Below the pieces are notes generated by a model. The model saw only the letters and a list, made by a program, of their open reading frames with translations. It was not told the DNA's origin and searched no databases. Below are positions 5,420-6,113 of a stretch of DNA of 6,113 nt, piece by piece. Both the position numbers and the translations under genes were made by a program. This DNA comes from JBIOYL01 sp044870185. Lineage in GTDB: Bacteria > Actinomycetota > CALGFH01. The DNA lies in NCBI GenBank assembly GCA_044870185.1, contig JBIOYL010000151.1, positions 1 through 6,113 on the forward strand, read 5' to 3'. Positions within the stretch are counted from its first letter, which is position 1, and each line of letters starts with the position of its first letter.

Positions 5420-5436
5420 CGACGGGCTCCCCGTCG
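5420..5436 (+). repeat. GC-rich hairpin in the cstA leader
   Basis: A perfect 7-bp inverted repeat (CGACGGG and CCCGTCG) with loop CTC, about 130 bases before the cstA start. It is compact and stable on paper; function unknown. Confidence 0.4.
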
Positions 5437-5555
5437 ACGCATGCAACTCGGGCCTGTTGGCTCCGGCGACGGGCGACGTCGGTCCGCTTGGGGCACGGGG
5501 GATTTCGCCTCAGCCGCTCCTACCCACGTCTCGACCACTCCGCTTCCTACGGCGC

Positions 5556-5561
5556 AGGAGG
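5556..5561 (+). promoter_or_regulatory. Ribosome binding site of cstA
   Basis: AGGAGG with a 6-base spacer to GTG 5568, which fixes this start. The flanks GGCGC (5551-5555) and GTGCC (5561-5565) can pair with one G-U wobble, placing AGGAG in a hairpin loop. Confidence 0.85.
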
Positions 5562-5567
5562 TGCCCT

Positions 5568-6113
5568 GTGCGTAGTCCGACGGCATCCCGTCGCATCAAG
5601 CCCCGTGAGGTGCTGGTCTGGACCGCGGTCTCGGCCCTGGGCGCGGTGGCGTGGGGCATCGTCGCGCTCGTCCGCGGCGAGCGCATCAACGCGGTCTGGC
5701 TGCTCTTTGCTGCGCTCTGCTCCTACGCGATCGCCTACCGGTTCTATGCCCGCTTCATCGCCAACCGGGTCCTGCGGGTCAACGACCAGCGGGCGACACC
5801 CGCGGAGCGGCTCGAGAACAGCATCGACTTCCACAAGACCGACCGGCGAGTCCTCTTCGGCCACCACTTCGCCGCCATCGCGGGCGCCGGACCGCTCGTC
5901 GGTCCGGTGCTGGCCGCCCAGATGGGCTACCTGCCCGGCACGATCTGGATCATTGTCGGCGTGATCTTCGCCGGCGGGGTCCAGGACATGGTGACGCTGT
6001 TCTTCTCCACGCGCCGGGACGGCAAGAGCCTCGGGCAGATGGCACGCGAGGAGATCGGGCCGTTCGGCGGCGCCGCGGCGCTGGTCGCGGTCCTGCTGAT
6101 CATGATCATCCTG
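5568..6113 (+). CDS. cstA: CstA-family carbon starvation transporter, 3'-truncated by window edge
   Basis: Multi-spanning inner-membrane transporter. In enterobacteria CstA is linked to peptide and pyruvate uptake under carbon starvation, and its relative BtsT takes up pyruvate. Only the first 182 codons are present; the family is several hundred residues long. Visible are two hydrophobic helices (about 16-35 and 42-60), the cytoplasmic LENSIDFHKTDRRVLFGHH stretch (82-100), the family hallmark FAAIAGAGPLVGPVLAAQMG (101-120), a third helix (about 125-138), GGVQDMV (136-142), STRRDGKSLGQMAREEIG (147-164) and the start of another helix. GTG 5568 is chosen for its strong ribosome binding site; the N-terminus RSPTASRRIKPREV is basic, as expected on the cytoplasmic side. 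It follows the deacetylase on the same strand but 556 bases later, so it is probably transcribed separately. Family call is firm; substrate is inferred. Confidence 0.93.
   Translation, partial: MRSPTASRRIKPREVLVWTAVSALGAVAWGIVALVRGERINAVWLLFAALCSYAIAYRFYARFIANRVLRVNDQRATPAERLENSIDFHKTDRRVLFGHHFAAIAGAGPLVGPVLAAQMGYLPGTIWIIVGVIFAGGVQDMVTLFFSTRRDGKSLGQMAREEIGPFGGAAALVAVLLIMIIL

Larger units (their letters stand above)
5149..5567 (+). other. 419-base gene-free leader upstream of cstA
   Basis: No reading frame here looks like a conserved protein. Besides the 5176-5227 hairpin pair, it contains a 7-bp stem with a 3-base loop (CGACGGG 5420-5426, CCCGTCG 5430-5436) and a small stem around the cstA ribosome binding site (5551-5565). 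I could not match it to a riboswitch class known to me. A cstA promoter must lie here or further upstream, but no clear -35/-10 pair is visible. Confidence 0.5.

Noticed and set aside
5149..5567. tRNA, known riboswitch or CRISPR in the leader
   Set aside because: No T-loop or anticodon arm, no recognisable riboswitch core and no spaced direct repeats were found by eye.
5248..5964. 238-codon plus-strand frame through the leader and cstA
   Set aside because: Its second half is cstA read in the wrong frame, and its first half has no recognisable domain.

Overview
The window is very GC-rich DNA that reads as the chromosome of an actinomycete-type bacterium (Actinomycetota). The basis is the extreme GC at third codon positions, frequent GTG starts, strong GGAGG-type ribosome binding sites, and a gene set (manB, Trm112-type zinc ribbon, SIS-family sugar isomerase, CDF transporter) that is familiar from actinobacterial chromosomes. 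It is mostly ordinary chromosomal metabolism and envelope genes. I see no phage, insertion sequence, CRISPR array, tRNA or rRNA.

Layout, left to right. (1) 1-879, plus strand: 3' part of a cation diffusion facilitator (Zn/Co/Cd-type efflux) gene, cut by the window edge. (2) 888-3818, minus strand: a compact operon read right to left. It comprises phosphomannomutase/phosphoglucomutase (GTG start at 3818), a 61-residue Trm112-family zinc-ribbon protein, a bifunctional phosphoglucose/phosphomannose isomerase, and a 99-codon remnant of a ribokinase-like PfkB sugar kinase. The last three genes are chained by two 4-base GTGA stop/start overlaps. The operon converges on the CDF gene, and a 7-bp stem hairpin covers both stop codons. 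(3) 3819-4048: divergent intergenic promoter region. (4) 4049-5011, plus strand: an exported NodB-fold polysaccharide deacetylase. (5) 5012-5567: mostly non-coding, holding a 39-codon ORF that resembles the start of a nucleotidyltransferase-fold gene, followed by a leader with several strong hairpins. (6) 5568-6113, plus strand: N-terminal 182 codons of a CstA-family transporter, running off the window.

Functionally, the minus-strand operon can take fructose-6-phosphate or glucose-6-phosphate to mannose-6-phosphate (isomerase) and then to mannose-1-phosphate (mutase), the precursor of GDP-mannose for mannolipids, glycans and glycoproteins. The divergent deacetylase probably acts on cell-wall or extracellular polysaccharide, so the centre of the window has a loose envelope theme. 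CstA and the CDF protein are unrelated membrane transporters. The points most worth a second look are the internally deleted ribokinase with a 12-bp tandem near-repeat exactly at its deletion junction, and the structured leader before cstA.
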